Shown here: in pieces, positions 30,481 to 41,552 of the stretch | Position numbering within the stretch: position 1 is the stretch's first letter | Layout of the letters: each line of letters opens with the position of its first letter | Assembly: GCA_027924585.1 (NCBI GenBank) | Contig: BSBM01000442.1 | Span: forward strand, 3,534,001-3,598,000 | Reading direction: 5' to 3' | Length of the DNA stretch: 64,000 bases | Source of the DNA: Larix kaempferi | Taxonomy: Eukaryota; Streptophyta; Pinopsida; Pinales; Pinaceae | The notes under the pieces: generated by a model | Databases searched by the model: none | What the model saw: only the letters and a program-made list of their open reading frames with translations | Told to the model about the DNA's origin: nothing | Made by a program: the position numbers and the translations under genes

Positions 30481-31809
30481 TAAAAATATATATTTTTAGA
30501 ATCAATAAATAAAGTTATTTTAAAACTAATTTTAGAAAGAAAACAAAAATGAATAAACACTTTAGAATCAATTATTGTTTTTAAAACTAATTTTAGAAAG
30601 AGAAGTAAAAAGACTTAAAACAATATAAAAGTGTGTATAAAGAAATTTTAGAAAGGAAAGTAAAATAATTTTCAAAACAATATAAAAGTATATAAAACTT
30701 ATTTTAAAAAGGAAAATAGGAAGAATTTTAAAAGAGAAAAGTAAAAAACTAAAGAATTTTAGATTCATAATTACTATATAATATCATTTATGTTTTCATT
30801 TTAAGGTGAAATTGAAATTAGAATAATAAATTATATAGGAAATGGATAGTATATATGATAAAAATAATAAATCATATATTATTTATATATTATTTGAAGT
30901 AATATAATTTGATGAAGTTAAATCTAACATAAATCATTTTTTATTATAGAAAATATGAGAAGAGTATTATTTGTAAAAATAATATAATTTGATAAATTTA
31001 AGTATAGTTATTGCTTTGAACTACATATGAGAAATGATACTAGGAGAAGGTAATTTTAAAGTCATTTGTTTGGATAACTAAATGAATTGAAGTAATCAAT
31101 TAGATGTAGTTCAAGTAGTTTTATTCTCGTAAGTGATATAAATGATTAATTTTTTTACTCTAAAAAAGAAAAATCAATATATCAAGCTTTGAAGCTCAAC
31201 CAAAACATTGTGAAAAACATAAGAATAATATTTAGGGTTGAGAGAAAGTAATACAACTTCATGAAATTAAAAAATCTAGTGCTTTAAACTCTAGAGGATA
31301 TCAACAAAACCTAATTCAGAAAAAGAGAGTTTAAAATCATTTGTTTGAGCAACAGAGTAGGGAGATAATATTATTTTTCCAAAAATATATGTTATATTTT
31401 TTTCAACAAGAAAAAAAACTAGCAGCTTGATATTCAATAGTTTGAATCAAAGACAGTTGTACATAAAATTCAGAGAAATAAAAACTCTCCACTTTGTCAC
31501 CCATAAGCAGATTTAATAACTCCGAAAAGTGAAGTCCTGAGTGATGACAAGTAATAGACATAAACATGTCAACAACTTCTAAAAGACTATAAGATATCGG
31601 AGATCAATAATACCCATTTAGAAGGCAAAACAAAGTCAGTTCCACACCCTGAAATGTTATATTCTGCAACTATCTACCCAAATACTATTACATAATATCA
31701 CCGATAGTAAGAAACAAATTTTTTATGGCTCTCCATATGCTCGGAAAGAGCCAACATCCATCCTCAAATCCTCGTTAAATTCTTTGAAAAACATCTAGCC
31801 TTCAACTTT

Positions 31810-32110
31810 ACCCACTGCACGCTTTGACATTCGGTCAGCTCCAGGATTCAATTGTCTATGTATATGCTGAAACTGCATCGACTAAAGGGAAGTTTGCAAT
31901 TCTCTGATGTTTACCTTCTAGGATTCAAGAGCGATTATCTCAAGACCTGAACGATTAGTCGCCCAGTCTATTACAGCCTGTGAGTCTCCCAAGATATGCA
32001 AAGACAATAAAACCTTCCTTCTAGCAAAGAGTAAAAGGCCCCAAAGGGCCAATAATTCGACTCTTGTGTTTGTTCTAGCTCCAATCGACATCCAACATTG
32101 GTATAAGTGG
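31810..32110 (-). pseudogene. LINE-3 RNase H remnant
   Basis: Read on the minus strand as NTRVELLALWGLLLFARRK (helix Glu) and LSLHILGDSQAVIDWATNRS (G-D-S Asp), followed after a stop by QFQHIHRQLNPGADRMSKRA. These are the ordered motifs of a LINE RNase H. The first strand with its Asp is not recognisable near 32110. Confidence 0.65.
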
Positions 32111-32217
32111 TTCTAGTTAAGAAAGATTACCATCCAAGATCCACATAAGCCATTCTTTTCCGCCCTATCAAACAGACCCACCAGACGATCCTGCAATGTG
32201 TTTGGTCATCTTAAATA

Positions 32218-32640
32218 TCATATCCAAGGAGATGATTCCACCTGTTGGTGGACCCGAAACTTACCGATGATATTTATGGAAATATTGTACAACGTACGCC
32301 TCTTGTTCTCAAAGATAATCGAGTTCCTATGGCACCATATATTCGATATCATAAAAAGTGGCATATTTTTTAAACTTCTGGAAGTGTGTACCCAAGATCT
32401 CAAACTAGTTTCAAATGAATATGTATGCCGAGATAAATTGCATTTAAAGACCCTAAATACTTCATCCCACACATCCCGAGAAAAAGAGCATGCAACAAAC
32501 AAGTGGTCCACATAATCATCACCTCAACACCATATAACACAAGTAAAAGGCTTATGGATTCCACATTTTTGTAAATTGGATCTAATCATAATTTTGATTT
32601 CTAAGACTAACCAACAGAATAAATGAAGTTTAAGAGGGCC
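32218..32640 (-). pseudogene. LINE-3 zf-RVT region
   Basis: The 97-codon frame MDHLFVACSFSRDVWDEVFR ... WCHRNSIIFENKRR is typical of plant LINEs between RT and RNase H: D-H-L-F-x-x-C-x-F-x-x-x-V-W, then W-x-x-R-N-x-x-I-F. The upstream Cys pair is in a different frame near 32540. Confidence 0.7.
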
Positions 32641-33009
32641 CTTCCATCTCCATATACACTTAAACCACCATTTATTTGGAGGCCCATCTTCTCAGTAAGC
32701 AAGAGAATTGTAGACAGTGACCATACTAGACTTGGTATTCCATGACCAAGAGAGTTGATCCTCCAAAGAATTTAAACTAATTCCATAGTGCTCCAAGCCC
32801 CTGATGTAATTAGACCACTCTAATGCATCATCACCCCTCAAATTGAGCTCCTCTGACCTGTACCAAAGGGTTTTATCCAAGAAAACCCCCATGGGGTTGT
32901 AGACATGCGCCAAAACACAAAAACCAAAGGAATTTAAATCCCTTATAATACACGAGGAGAGCTTATAACAATCTGAGCCGCCAATAATAAGATCTATCCC
33001 AATACGAAT
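32641..33009 (-). pseudogene. LINE-3 segment between RT thumb and zf-RVT
   Basis: Broken frames including 32692-32913 (WNTKSSMVTVYNSLAY at its end, like the conserved F-S-V-K-S-x-Y). The position fits the LINE connection region; little more can be said. Confidence 0.45.
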
Positions 33010-34343
33010 TCATGCCCCATTTCCCACACGCCAATACAACCACTCTTTTATGACTTGAATGGAGGAATATAAACCACACCAATTGTGAGACGCAAAAGCA
33101 CACTGAGAATTTGGTTTCCTTAGCCACTCAATCACCGATGTCCCTCTCAAATATTTTCCCTTTATCACCTCTAACCACATACATGTGCAGAAGACACCCC
33201 TCCATAAACTTTTGCATGCCAAGGCCTTGGAAAACTAGTGTAAGTTTTAAAGTCACCAACTCCCCAATTCCATTGGGAGGGATAAAGAGGACCACTTGGC
33301 CAAATGTATACCCCCATTTTTACGACCGCCCTTCCATAAGAAACTAAACATCAATTGCCTTATATTATTGAGGATGCTAAAAGGAACCTTGGAAAGGGTA
33401 GACAATACACCAACATGTTTTGAAGAATATATTGAACCAATATAAAATGACCACCCAATGACAACCATTTGTTTTCGCGATGATTAATTCTATTTTCAAA
33501 TTTTCGAAGAAGCCATAGCCAATATGTTGAAGAGTATTTGTTTGGTTTTAAAAAATAGCCTAAATATTTGAACCCTTGTTCAATAGGATCTGATTAATAA
33601 GGGAGAATAGAAAATACATTATTTAAAAATCAACCTCCACCTCATGATAATAGAAGGATGACTTCAGAGGGTTAACCCTCATTCCACTGGAAACACAAAA
33701 ATATCGAATTATATCCCTAAAATCCCTCCATTCAATCACAGACCCCAAATCGAAAAGGATAACGTAATCTACAAAGAGTAGATGAGATATGTTGCAATCC
33801 TTTTCCGAGTATATTCCCTTAATCTTTCGTTCAAAACATGCTTGGATAATCATTCTACTCAGAACTTCAATATCCAGAAGAAAGAGTAAAGGGGATAGTG
33901 TGCATCCTTACTGCAACCCCCGAGAACAATTAAAGAAATTTGTGGGGGAACCGTTACTAAGAGGAGCAAAATTAGTAGACCTTACACAACCCAAGATCCA
34001 ATTAGTAATTACAAGGACAACCCCACCTGCAAAAGGATGAGTCTTAAGAAGGCCCAATCAACCTTGTCATAGGATTTTACTTGATCAATTTTCAGTACTA
34101 GAGCCAAGATTTTCTTCACCTTCAACGAATGAATAGTTCCCTGAGCTATCCCAATAGCATCAAAGATTAAGGGATTTTGTAAAAAACCAAATTGATCACC
34201 TGTAATCACCTACACTAGAAAGGGTTTGAGTTTGTTCATAATCACTTTATAAATAATTTTGTACACTAGGTTGCATAAAGAGATAGATTTGCTGGAAGAA
34301 AATTATAATTTCCACAACCAAGTATGGCATTTATTCTAATATG
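33010..34343 (-). pseudogene. LINE-3 reverse transcriptase remnant
   Basis: In order on the minus strand: KSISLCNLVYKIIYKVIMNK near 34290-34230, ITGDQFGFLQNPLIFDAIG and IDQVKSYDKVDWAFLRLILL (34009-34209), then KIKGIYSEKDCNISHLLFVD with the active-site strand LLFVDYVILF. Next come the thumb segment (33253-33468: VPFSILNNIRQLMFSFLWKG, IHLAKWSSLSLP) and a following helix-rich segment (33010-33222: GKYLRGTSVIEWL, WRVGNGA). The second catalytic Asp is Tyr (33764-33766), so the RT is dead, and several frameshifts separate these frames. Confidence 0.8.
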
Positions 34344-34844
34344 GACAAGCCTTCTATTACCTACCATCCATGTTAAAAATTGTCCAATGATGGGGAAAGC
34401 TAAGACTGATGCCACTATAGTGATTGGATACATTTTTTATGCTCTTTTTATCATTTTGAAAGCAGTCTTACTGAGTGCCTAGAGAGAGTACTTTAATTTA
34501 ATGATTCTCTTCCATAAACAATATAAGATTCTAGAGACTTTTACCCACCGAAGCAGTTCCAAATAGATTTAGGTGTTTGAGACCCTAGCCTCCTTCACTT
34601 TTCAATTGTGCAAGTGTTTTCTAGTTAACAAGGCAGTGACCCCTTACTTTTCTCTTCCCTTTGAAAGAAAATTGAAATCATGTTTCTTATCTTCTCCAGA
34701 ATCGGCTTAGGTATATGTGCCAATAAGTGCCAATATACAGGTATTTCCTACAACAAAAAATTCACTAGATTCAATCTCCCACCTCTTAATCGCCACTTGG
34801 TACACCAAAAGTTTATCTTTCTTTGGATTCTTCCTAGGAGTCTC
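34344..34844 (-). pseudogene. LINE-4 fragment: RT thumb region
   Basis: The minus-strand reading RRLLGRIQRKINFWCTKWRL and RGGRLNLVNFLL, then IPVYWHLLAHIPKPILEKIR and GHCLVNWKTLAQLKSEGG, is the segment after the RT palm in plant LINEs (S-K-G-G-R-L-x-L-I-x-x-V-L-x-x-x-P-V-Y-W). It repeats a region already present in LINE-3, so it is a different copy. The fragment is cut at 34844 by the Gypsy LTR; its upstream part should lie beyond that element, which is not complete here. Confidence 0.65.
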
Positions 34845-36478
34845 TGTAATACCCCAATTTTGACCCTTATGAAATATTGGCTTTTAATGTAAATATTGTA
34901 TACATGCGATGTATGTTTCCCTAGTGTGGAGCTCAAGGCCAAGGCCCCGCTAGTGTATGTTCGGATTTTATTTAAAATGGACAAGTATTTGATATTTTAT
35001 TACCTATGAGTTATTAAGCCATGGAATATTGTAAATGATGTAAATATTTGATATTGCAATAAAATACCAAAACTGGCTATGGAAGCAATGAATGAGAAGG
35101 GGCCATGTGTATTCCACTAGGGAGTGGTGAGGGGGTTGTGGGGATGAACCATATGCTTCCAAATGTCATCTTGTGAACCCATTTGACTTTCCTTGCTGAC
35201 ATTTAATTCTGTTGTAAGGAAGTTGTTGAAGAATTCAGTCCATGGCTTCAATGGAACATGGACAGCCCAGAAATTTGTATGGCAGGTATGGGCTCTATTT
35301 TTCTTGTACCACAAGCCACTCTACCTCATGGGAATTGGTTCTTCCTCATTCCCATTCCATTGTTGAAGATCCCAACATCAGTTTGCATCCATTACACATG
35401 CCCAACAGTGAGAAAAACCAGAAATCGCAACTTTGCAAGAACCTAGGTTTTGAAGAGCCATAAATGCCCATAATTTGGTATTGACAGTAAAATCCAATGG
35501 GGGATCCATAGATATGAACCTTGGGGCGAATTTGAGAGCATTAGATATCCCAAAATCCATAGAAAAACCCAGTTTTTATAGCCCAGAAGTTCAATGACGG
35601 GATGGAGTTATTTGATCATCGAATCGAGAAATTCCAAGTGTGAATTCTAGAACAGATGTTGGGAATGCTTGATAAACCCAATGAAGGCTTGAATCTCAAG
35701 GATTTATCAGCTTGGACCTTTCTATGCCCATCTTGAAGAGCACTGGAGGGAAGGGACGCTTGAGGGACTGTGCAGCAGAGAAGGGGACCTTCCTTGTGTT
35801 GGGTGTGGTAGGTACTGTGGGTGCCTTGATTGTTTGAATTATCTTGAGATGCCAGTAGCTCTGTGGTTGAGCTCACTGGATTAACATTGCCCTCCTTTTT
35901 CTCTTGTATGCTTGATAAACCCAACTGTGTGTTGGCTTAACATAACTGTTGAGTGAAACCACGGCTGTGAGTGAGCCCATCTAATTCCTCCTTAGTGGAT
36001 ACACAACCTAGCTCGGAGGTGATCTCTCAGCTCAAAGGATACAGGCTGGACATAGATCTATGGTTGGGTGGAACGTTGCTTTCACATAGCCAGTTGTTTG
36101 GACAACTTCATCTCAAAGATAAGTGTTCTCTGTGTTTAAATTATATGCATTATGTGCTTTGCAATGTGTTAATTCTGAATGATAATTATTCATGTTAATG
36201 GAATTGATATGAAGTCTGTGCATAGCATGAGGAGGGGATTGATTCTCTGCATATTGAATCATCATCCACTTGTGATAGATATGTTGATTCATTATAATTG
36301 TGCGCGTGCAAATATGATTTAATTCCGCTGTGTTTATATGGAGAATGAACTTGCACACATAAGTTTTTATTTATTATGAATTTCTTAGTAATGTATGGGG
36401 CCAATATCTTCAAGTAAGCCCGGTATATTTGGTCATGTTTCCTCCCTTGCAATGGATTTATGGAAAGGGGACATGACA
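34845..36478 (+). repeat. Gypsy 5' LTR
   Basis: The 1634-bp LTR starts TGTAATACCCC and ends GGGGACATGACA, an imperfect inverted pair. It shares with the LTRs at 26789 (solo) and 48940 a CTCAAGGCCAAGGCCCC core (34929-34950), a GGTTGGGTGGAACGTTGC block (36062-36079) and, with the latter, a small hairpin (35921-35935). The left flank is GTCTC; the right copy is not available because the element is truncated. Confidence 0.9.
35921..35935 (+). other. LTR hairpin CCAAC / GTTGG
   Basis: CCAAC TGTGT GTTGG, preceded by GATAAAC and followed by CTTA. The equivalent hairpins in other LTRs keep the pairing with different bases (CCAAT/ATTGG at 49836 and 57080; CCAGT/ACTGG in the array at 53879). Confidence 0.6.
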
Positions 36479-36481
36479 GAG

Positions 36482-36493
36482 TGGTATCAGAGC
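36482..36493 (+). other. Gypsy primer-binding site
   Basis: TGGTATCAGAGC, complementary to plant initiator methionine tRNA, three bases after the LTR end. The next stretch, GTTGCAGCATTGGGG and TGGGCCAAAC, is shared with the element at 48940. Confidence 0.9.
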
Positions 36494-36740
36494 CCATGTT
36501 GCAGCATTGGGGCTGCTTGGGCCAAACTCTGAGTTACAGTCATGTAACATAATGTTTTAACACAGTATTGATGAAGTTTGGGCGGCATTTTTTATTCGAA
36601 AAATGGCAAGATCATAGTTCTCAAATGTGGCAGAGGATCACACAAGTGCATATATCTCTCCAAGATCTTTCCAATGGTACCAGACTCGCCTGATTTGGTT
36701 AAGGGACGAAGGAGATATGAACCCCACAAGTTGCAGGGAC

Positions 36741-37130
36741 GGAGGTGTTCCACAGTTGCGGATTGCGGGAACGAGGATTTCCAAATGTTGCGTTTTGGAT
36801 TTCCGCAATTCCACACCCGCAATTCCAGATTTTAGATTTTAGGTTTCGGGTTGCGGGAATGCAAAATTTTTGAAAATTGCATTTTGTATTTCCGCAATTC
36901 CGCACCCGCAATTTCGGATTTCGGGTTGCGGGTTGCAGGAACGCAAAATTTTTGAAAATTGCGTTTTGTATTTCCACAATTCTGCACCCGCAATTTCGGA
37001 TTTCGGATTTCGGGTTTTGGGTTGCGAGTTGCGGGAACGCAAAATTTTTGAAAATTGCGTTTTGGATTTCCACAATTCCGCACCCGCAATTTCAGATTTT
37101 GGATTTCGGGTTTCAGGTTGCAGATTCAGG
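36741..37130 (+). repeat. Leader tandem array in Gypsy element
   Basis: Degenerate repeats with periods of about 92 and 86 bp. Each has GCAAAATTTTTGAAAATTGC followed by GGATTTCCGCAATTCCGCAC, at 36861, 36953 and 37039, with partial units on either side. They account for the overlapping open frames on both strands here, which I do not treat as genes. Confidence 0.85.
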
Positions 37131-38186
37131 GTATAAAAAAAAAGTATAGAGTCCGAAATTTGATTTTTGGATAGCAGGAGTATGCAGAATCAGAATTGGA
37201 TGAGGTCAGTGGCGTTCTGAGGCCATTAACGGAAGCCGTGAATGAACCGGTGAGGAACTCGATCCCATTATGTTCCGATTTGGCATAAATTTGGTATTAA
37301 TGGCTTTTACAAATTGATGTCCCTACATTTGAAAGAAGGTCGGATTGAGTTGAAACTGATATGGAGCAGCCATGGAGCAGGAACAGTGTTAAGTTTGGAA
37401 TTTTGGAGCCAAACTCCAAAGGATGTGGAGTCGGGGTGAGTGTGAAGGCCAAAAAGCACTATTCCGGGCCACTTTTTGGGGATTTTGAAAAGCTTGCAGT
37501 GGTTGAAAGTGACCTTAGATGAAGGATTCAAGAAATTTACTAACTCAACATTTCACATTCTCATTGAAACAAACAATTCACGTTAGACAAAGATTTTCCA
37601 GAAATGCATAGTTTGGGAGATAGCTATTTTTGGCCCAAAATTTAAAAATTTGGAAAAATGTTAAAAGTGAAAAGTAGTCAAACCCAGAATTTTATAAAAG
37701 ATGAATGGTGCATCGGAACAGAGATCCGCGAGTTTTTGAGTGTTCCTTGTTATATGGAATAACTTCTCCCGGTAGAAAAGTTTTCCTGAATCCTTATATA
37801 TTTGTTTCTACAGGTGGCTGAAGTTGGCAGTTCAGGATATTTTACAACTGTGTAAAAAGTGCATAATTGTGGGGAAAATTGTCATTTTTGAAGTGATGTA
37901 GTTTCTAGATACGAAGTTGGAATGGAGCACGTGGATAGGCATTGGAAAGCTTATCCAACAGTGAACTATGATGAATAGTCAGAATTTGAATGGGGTTATC
38001 ATACACCATAGATAATTAGAGCAGAAAAGTGCCAGTGACTATTTTGACATATTGTTGATAATATGGGCAATTTCCAGAATTGCATAAATGGACAAAAGAA
38101 ATGAAGACATATTAACTCTGTAAATGATTCCATGAGTTTGATTATGTTAAATATTGATTATTTATGTTTCTATAAGTATTCCTAAG
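37131..38186 (+). other. Gypsy leader between array and gag
   Basis: Non-coding leader of about 1 kb. A block at about 37872-38050 (with AATGGAGCA and GGCATTGGAAAGCTT) aligns with about 51351-51520 in the 8.55-kb element, which supports common descent of the two leaders. Confidence 0.6.
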
Positions 38187-39392
38187 ATGTCTAACAAATA
38201 TTTTCATAATGCACAATGCTTGCAGCTCATAAGATTTAATAGTGTAGCAGAAGTAGCATACAGGGAAGAGAGTCTCCAAAGAAAAATGGTGACCATAAAT
38301 GATTCTCAAGATCCTTATGAGCATGAAGAAGATGTGCTTGGAGAAAATGTGCAAGAAGGGAATGCTGAGACTGAATCCAATGGGAGAAGGGAGCAAGTAA
38401 CTCCTCAGAATTTGGTTGAAACCATGGTGAGCTTCAATGAAAGGTTGATGAAGGCTCAAGAAGAACAAAACCAGCTCAATGCTGCTATTTTGCAAAGCCT
38501 CACTGATATGAAGCAGAAGATAAAACTTGGGTCCAACCCAAGCAATGTAGGTGAAAAAGGAAGAGATGCAGAAAGTCATTCTAGAGGTCGTTCAAAGAAG
38601 AGGACCCCAAGCCCAAGGAAGAGTTCTGTGAGCAAGAAGCATAGAACACCTTCCTCTAGATCTTCTTCTAGCATACCATGCGACTCCAGAGGTTCTCAAA
38701 GAAGTCCAAGGCATATGCCTAGGAGATTTGATGGAAGAAAGAAGTTCAAAGGCATTCCACAAGGAGAATTCAAGAAGGTAAGGCCTCCCACATTTGATGG
38801 AGAAGACAAGACTGGCCAAGAGGCAGAGGCATGGCTTCTTGGAATGAAGAAATATTTCAGAATTCAGGACTACTTAGGAAATGAAAAGGCTAGAATTTCC
38901 ATTTACAATCTAAATGGTAGAGCTTCAATTTGGTGGGATAACCTCTTGCAAGTGAAAGGGATCAGTGAAAAGAAGATCAGCTGGGAGAGATTTAAGAAGT
39001 ACTTCAAGGAAAAATACATTTCTGCTAGGTATTATGATAGTAAGAGAAAAGAATTCAATGAACTCAGATTGAGACAAAAATCTATGGAAGAACATGTCCA
39101 TAAATTTTTGGAATTACTGAGGTATGTGGATTACATTAAAGATGAGAGAGTAAAAATTCAATGCTTCCTTGGGAGTTTACCTCAAATTTTTAGAGATAGA
39201 ATTGAGTTTGTTAATCCACCAAGTCTTGATGAAGCCATTAGAATGGCAATGCATTGCTATGAGCAGAATAAAGGAACATCGGAGGTTAACCCAGCATGGA
39301 AAGGAAAGCCAAGAGGGAGGTTTGATCAAAAGAAGAGTGGCTTCAAGCCACCATTCAAAAGTCAGCCTAGAACCTTTCCACAGGGGCAGTGA
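38187..39392 (+). pseudogene. Gypsy gag (capsid part)
   Basis: Open for 412 codons from 38154; the likely starts are ATG 38187 or 38286. Residues roughly 60-115 form an acidic and helical N-terminal part. A Ser/Arg-rich stretch follows (SRGRSKKRTPSPRKSSVSKK, SSRSSSS). The Retrotrans_gag core then reads VRPPTFDGEDKTGQEAEAWL, WWDNLL, WERFKKYFKEKYISARYYDS, and FLGSLPQIFRDRIEF. Gag forms the particle around the RNA. The frame ends at TGA 39390-39392 before the zinc knuckle, which continues in the same frame, so this stop is probably a mutation and not a designed end. The Arg/Ser stretch resembles an SR domain and may affect nuclear or RNA interactions. Confidence 0.88.
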
Positions 39393-39587
39393 GCAAGGAG
39401 TGGATTCAAGTCAACAGTAGCAGCATAAAAGACATCAAAAGGGCCACTTCAGTGTTGGGGATGTGGAGAAACCCACATGCTAAAGGATTGTCCACTTCGG
39501 AAGGAGAATCCCCGAAGGTTGCACAACTTAAAGGGAGAAACAACAGTGGAGGACATGGCAAGGGAAACACCTTGAATTTATACAGCG
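39393..39587 (+). pseudogene. Gypsy zinc knuckle and linker
   Basis: Same frame as gag and protease. It carries QCWGCGETHMLKDCP near 39450-39494, a knuckle with spacing CX2CX3HX4C, one residue shorter between Cys and His than the common form. Stops at 39426-39428 (TAA) and 39573-39575 (TGA) interrupt it. Confidence 0.8.
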
Positions 39588-40130
39588 TTGGATAATCATC
39601 AGGCAGATCATCAATCATCAGTGGTGGAAGTTGAAGGTAAGATTGCTAAGCAATCTATTTCTGTTTTGATTGATCCAGGATCTACTCATAGTTATGTTTC
39701 TCCAAAAGTGGTTGAAGATTTTTCTCTTAGAAGAGTGAAGCACAATAAGTCTTGGTTAGTTCAATTAGCCATAGGGACCAAGAGAAAAGTTAGTGATGTA
39801 GTGGTGGAGTGCCCCATAGAATTGAATGGACTCCACACACATGCAGATTTAAATGTACTACCATTAGGATCTTATGATGCCTTAATTGGCATGGATTGGT
39901 GGGAAAAGCATAGGGCCAAGTTGGACTATTATGAGAAAGCACTTGAATGCATTGATGAAGAGGGAATACCAAGATTGGTAAGAGGAATCCCCAAGCAAGT
40001 TTCAGTAAGACAAATTTCAGCCTTACAGTTGAAAAAGTTTTATAAGAAAGGTTGTCAATTATATGCAGTCCATATATCATATTCGTCAGAGGACAAAGGA
40101 ACAAGGATAGAAGACTTCCCATTGTTGTAA
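39588..40130 (+). pseudogene. Gypsy protease
   Basis: The 180-codon frame has the aspartic protease motif ISVLIDPGSTHSYVSPKV near residue 30 and LGSYDALIGMDWWEKHRAKL near residue 100, the paired landmarks of plant Gypsy protease. The active-site triplet reads D-P-G where D-S-G or D-T-G is more usual; D-P-G-S-T occurs in other plant Gypsy elements as I recall. The frame ends with TAA at 40128, after which the RT continues in the same frame. Confidence 0.88.
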
Positions 40131-41048
40131 GAATTCCAAGATGTGTTTCCAGATGAAGTGCCATGACTACCATTAAAGAGAGATATTGATTTTACCATCG
40201 ATCTTGTTCCAGGGGCAGCGCCAAATTCCAAAGCTCCTTATAGAATGAGCACACCAAAATTGGTAGAGTTGAAGATGCAGCTACAAGAGTTAATGGACAA
40301 GAGGTATATCAGGCCTAGTGTGTCTCCTTGGGGAGCACCGGTGTTATTTGTTAAGAAGAAGGATGGGACTTTAAGGCTGTGTATTGATTACAGGCAGCTA
40401 AATAAAGTGACATTCAAGAACAAGTATTTGTTGCCAAGAATTGACGATTTGTTTGATCAAATGAAGGAAGCTAAAGTGTTCTCAAAGATTGACTTGAAGT
40501 CTCGGTACTATCAAGTGACGATTAAGGAGGAAGACATCCACAAGACAACTTTCAGAACTAGGTATGGTCACTATGAGTTCACTGTGGTGCCATTTGGTCT
40601 TACCAATGCACCTTCTACATTCATGTGTCTCATGAATAGTGTATTCAACAAATATTTGGATAAGTTTGTGATTGTGTTCTTGGATGACATTCTTGTCTAT
40701 TCAAGGAATGAAGAAGAACATGAGGAACATCTAACGATGGTGTTGCAAGTCCTTAGAGAACATCAGCTGTATGCCAAGTTAAGTAAGTGTGAATTTTACC
40801 AAAAGAATGTGCAATATTTGGGTCATATAATTTTTGAAGAAGGAATTGTAGTTGATCAGGAGAAGATTAATTCCATCATGGATTGGTCTACTCCAAACAA
40901 TGTTTCAGATGTTAGATCTTTCATGGGTCTTGCTGGTTACTACAGAAGGTTCATTGAAGGATTCTCCAAGATAGCTCATCCAATCACTTCATTGCAAAGG
41001 AAGAATATCAAGTTTGAATGGTCTGAAAAATGTGAGAAAATTTTTTAA
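40131..41048 (+). pseudogene. Gypsy reverse transcriptase
   Basis: The open part is 40245-41048. It shows the full RVT_1 order: [74 protein letters not shown] (catalytic F-L-D-D intact) and [17 protein letters not shown], then the thumb [12 protein letters not shown]. It copies the element RNA into cDNA in the particle. An upstream TGA at 40164-40166 and a terminal TAA at 41046-41048 break the frame; no indel is seen. Best-preserved catalytic domain in the window. Confidence 0.95.
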
Positions 41049-41552
41049 CAGTTAAAGGAGTTACTTACCAGCGCTCTTGTTTTGAAGATAACAGATCCAA
41101 AGAAGGATTTTGTAGTGTGCACTGAAGGGCTAGGTGGAGTGCTCATGCAAGAAGGAGTTGTGATTTGCTATGAGGCAAGAAAATTAAAAGAGCATGAAAA
41201 AAATTATGCCACACATGATTTAGAATTAGCATCCATAGTACATTCTCTCAAGATGTGGAGACATTATTTGTTGGGAAGAAGATTCGAGCTTAGAACAGAC
41301 CACATGAGCTTGAAGTATTTGTTTGACCAGCCAAACTTGAATGCTAGGCAAGCTAGGTGGATGGAATTCCTTTGTGAATTTGATTTTGAAATTAAGCATG
41401 TAAAAGGGAAAGAGAATAAGGTTGGAGATGCTCTTAGTAGAAAATTTCATGTTGCAGCATTAAGTGTGTGTAAATTAGATTTGAAGACAAGAGTTCTTGA
41501 AGCCCAAAACAGTGATGAAATTTGCCTTCAAATTAAAAAGAAGTTGCAGTAG
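41049..41552 (+). pseudogene. Gypsy RNase H
   Basis: Same frame. It reads DPKKDFVVCTEGLGGVLMQE, YEARKLKEHEKNYATHDLEL, RHYLLGRRFELRTDHMSLKY and FDFEIKHVKGKENKVGDALS, the ordered segments of Gypsy RNase H. In the first strand the usual D-A-S is T-E-G, so the first catalytic Asp is replaced by Glu or lost. TAG at 41550-41552 ends the open part. Confidence 0.9.

Larger units (their letters stand above)
29521..31396. other. AT-rich region, no gene
   Basis: About 1.9 kb with only low-complexity frames. It contains a tandem duplication and copy b of a dispersed repeat, both listed separately. Confidence 0.5.
31397..34343 (-). mobile_element. LINE-3: 5'-truncated L1-type LINE
   Basis: Minus-strand element: poly(A) at the T-run 31397-31403, 3' UTR, RNase H (about 31810-32110), zf-RVT region (32218-32640), RT (33010-34343). 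The endonuclease and ORF1 are absent. All frames are short. Its 5' edge near 34343 abuts another LINE fragment of the same orientation. No target duplication was recognised. Confidence 0.78.

Noticed and set aside
30568-30768. 66-codon Phe/Ile/Leu-rich ORF that could look like a membrane protein
   Set aside because: Low-complexity AT-rich DNA with short imperfect repeats; no other support.
36699-37149. Overlapping ORFs on both strands
   Set aside because: Products of the 92/86-bp leader array of the Gypsy element; no start context, domain or connection to gag.
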